Shown piece after piece: positions 63,342-64,000 of a stretch of 64,000 nucleotides of DNA. Location of the stretch: the NCBI GenBank assembly GCA_963838205.1, contig CAWIQF010000015.1:450101-514100 (forward strand), given 5' to 3'. Position numbers and translations under genes: made by a program. This DNA is from CAIVVT01 sp963838205 (lineage in GTDB: Bacteria; Acidobacteriota; Terriglobia; Bryobacterales; Bryobacteraceae). The notes under the pieces are model-generated. The model was not told the DNA's origin and ran no database searches. It was given only the letters and a program-made list of their open reading frames with translations. How positions within the stretch are numbered: position 1 is the first letter of the stretch; each line of letters begins with the position of its first letter.

Positions 63342-63394
63342 GTGGGAACGAATCCCACCCTCTCCGCCAGTTCCTAAGCGCTAGCGTTTGGAAC
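63342..63394 (+). other. Degenerate tRNA-Ser-like 3' end followed by a hairpin
   Basis: GTGGG-AACGAAT-CCCAC (63342-63358) looks like a T-arm with a mutated loop, and is followed by CCTCTCCGCCA (63359-63369), the usual 3' acceptor end and CCA of a serine tRNA. The matching 5' half (GGAGAGG...) is not found upstream, so this is not a functional tRNA. Immediately after it, 63370-63394 folds into a hairpin (GTTCC/GGAAC with further pairing inside). tRNA 3' ends of this sort mark att sites of integrative elements. Confidence 0.5.
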
Positions 63395-63397
63395 TGA

Positions 63398-63637
63398 TTG
63401 CAGGCCAAGAACTGCTTCCAAAACCCTGACCAACTTCGCATTGACGAGCCTGGAGGCCAGCAAGTTGGGCGTTTCGAAGTGCCCACGGGCCAAGAGGTTG
63501 CGCCCAGCGTCACCGAGGTCGTCCAGATCCAGGGCGTCGACGTCGTCATCCCCCGCCCGTCTGGAATCGGCATCCATAAGGCTATGGCGTTCGACTGGGA
63601 GGACATCAGTCCCGCCGCGAAGGAGGTCCTGCCGTGA
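63398..63637 (+). CDS. Short open frame of uncertain status
   Basis: 79 codons from a TTG, with protein-like composition (DQLRIDEPGGQQVGRFEVPT, then VVQIQGVDVVIPRPSGIGI and a clean stop). There is no convincing ribosome binding site and no family match. It may be a fragment of a larger gene whose 5' end lies beyond the tRNA-like segment. The complementary frame over the same stretch looks like a composition artefact. Confidence 0.3.
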   Translation: MQAKNCFQNPDQLRIDEPGGQQVGRFEVPTGQEVAPSVTEVVQIQGVDVVIPRPSGIGIHKAMAFDWEDISPAAKEVLP

Positions 63638-64000
63638 GTCGGCAAGACGTACGGGGTTGACCAGCATCCGAAGCTAAACAAGCCGAAACGTCGGGTGGCC
63701 CAAGCTGAGGCGTGATGAATCATACCGTGGAGGAACAGAAGCCGGAGCGCGTTTTTGACTCCCAGTGAAGTTGTCTCCACCTACAGCCGCCTATGCAGAA
63801 TCTGCTCAGCGGCATGCAGCTTCTGCCCAGCAACTTGAGCTTTCGTTTGCCCAGACGTTACGGGCCCAGCGAGCCAGTTCGCAAACTGAAAAGGGCAAAG
63901 ATAAGACGAATATGCCAGCGAGCGGTGGGCCCGATCGGCGGGTCCTTAGTATCTGCCGATTTCCATTTACCAGAGCAAACCCGTACGCCAGCAATACATA

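Larger units (their letters stand above)
63113..64000. other. Terminal 0.9 kb with no convincing gene
   Basis: Apart from the tRNA-like end and the short frame above, it has a perfect hairpin GTGTCC-TAC-GGACAC at 63206-63220 and several direct and inverted copies of GGTATT/AATACC between 63230 and 63300. GC content is visibly lower than in the core gene regions. I see no integrase or phage gene before the window ends. Confidence 0.5.

Noticed and set aside
63342..63369. Functional tRNA-Ser gene
   Set aside because: No matching 5' acceptor strand, D-arm or anticodon arm upstream, and the T-loop lacks the invariant TTC.
63374..63780. Minus-strand frames of 98 and 190 codons near the right end
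   Set aside because: No ribosome binding site or motif; they look complementary to the short plus-strand frame.

Overview
The window reads as a high-GC chromosome segment of an Acidobacteriota bacterium, most likely of the Bryobacterales/Solibacter type (inferred from gene content, not from a marker-gene tree). Pointers are a very large TonB-dependent receptor with an N-terminal carboxypeptidase-regulatory-like domain, two secreted proteins of that same domain type, an LpxI-type lipid A pathway (so a Gram-negative outer membrane), squalene-hopene cyclase, several twin-arginine-signal secreted sugar enzymes, and many intergenic short repeats.

Layout. 0-7.6 kb is envelope biogenesis: a minus-strand M20 peptidase-psd-pssA cluster (phosphatidylethanolamine synthesis) diverges from a plus-strand fabZ-lpxA-lpxI-Gfo/Idh cluster (lipid A), followed by a TonB-like transducer. 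7.9-11.8 kb holds tesA divergent from ybbA-ybbP, the same arrangement as in E. coli. 12-16.5 kb has an HU protein, a minimal TatA and ComEC, separated by two repeat-filled spacers. 16.4-24.1 kb carries a Tat-exported Gfo/Idh protein, a YihY membrane protein, a metallophosphatase, bacterioferritin and the two secreted CarboxypepD_reg-type proteins. 24.4-30.2 kb is a six-gene minus-strand operon for an exported molybdenum hydroxylase (2Fe-2S, Mo and FAD/4Fe-4S subunits) linked to a membrane cytochrome b and a small monohaem cytochrome c; a decayed TetR regulator lies just upstream. 31.1-35.2 kb is a convergent GH29/GH95 fucosidase pair. 37.2-40.6 kb is a mobile zone with a broken IS1380 element and a broken IS110-type transposase. 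40.7-45.3 kb has yggS divergent from a four-gene operon led by an uncharacterised PD-(D/E)XK-like protein. 45.4-58.3 kb holds a frameshifted second GH29, shc, galT, an SGNH-DUF1080 fusion, a DUF4097 protein, an acyltransferase, a prolyl oligopeptidase and a truncated glycosidase. 58.5-62.3 kb is the giant receptor with a textbook terminator, and the last 1.6 kb looks like accessory DNA with a degenerate tRNA 3' end.

How it fits together: the receptor, TonB protein, secreted fucosidases, DUF1080 protein, Gfo/Idh protein and galT suggest a lifestyle of taking up and degrading complex, fucose-containing glycans, with much of the hydrolysis done by Tat- or Sec-exported enzymes. The least ordinary content is non-coding: at least six different short-repeat architectures sit in spacers, several directly after stop codons. 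One of these repeats lies inside an apparent insertion between psd and pssA that is bounded by a 45-bp duplication of the psd tail. Five apparent single-base indels, two in otherwise intact metabolic or transport genes, raise the possibility of residual assembly errors as well as true pseudogenes.
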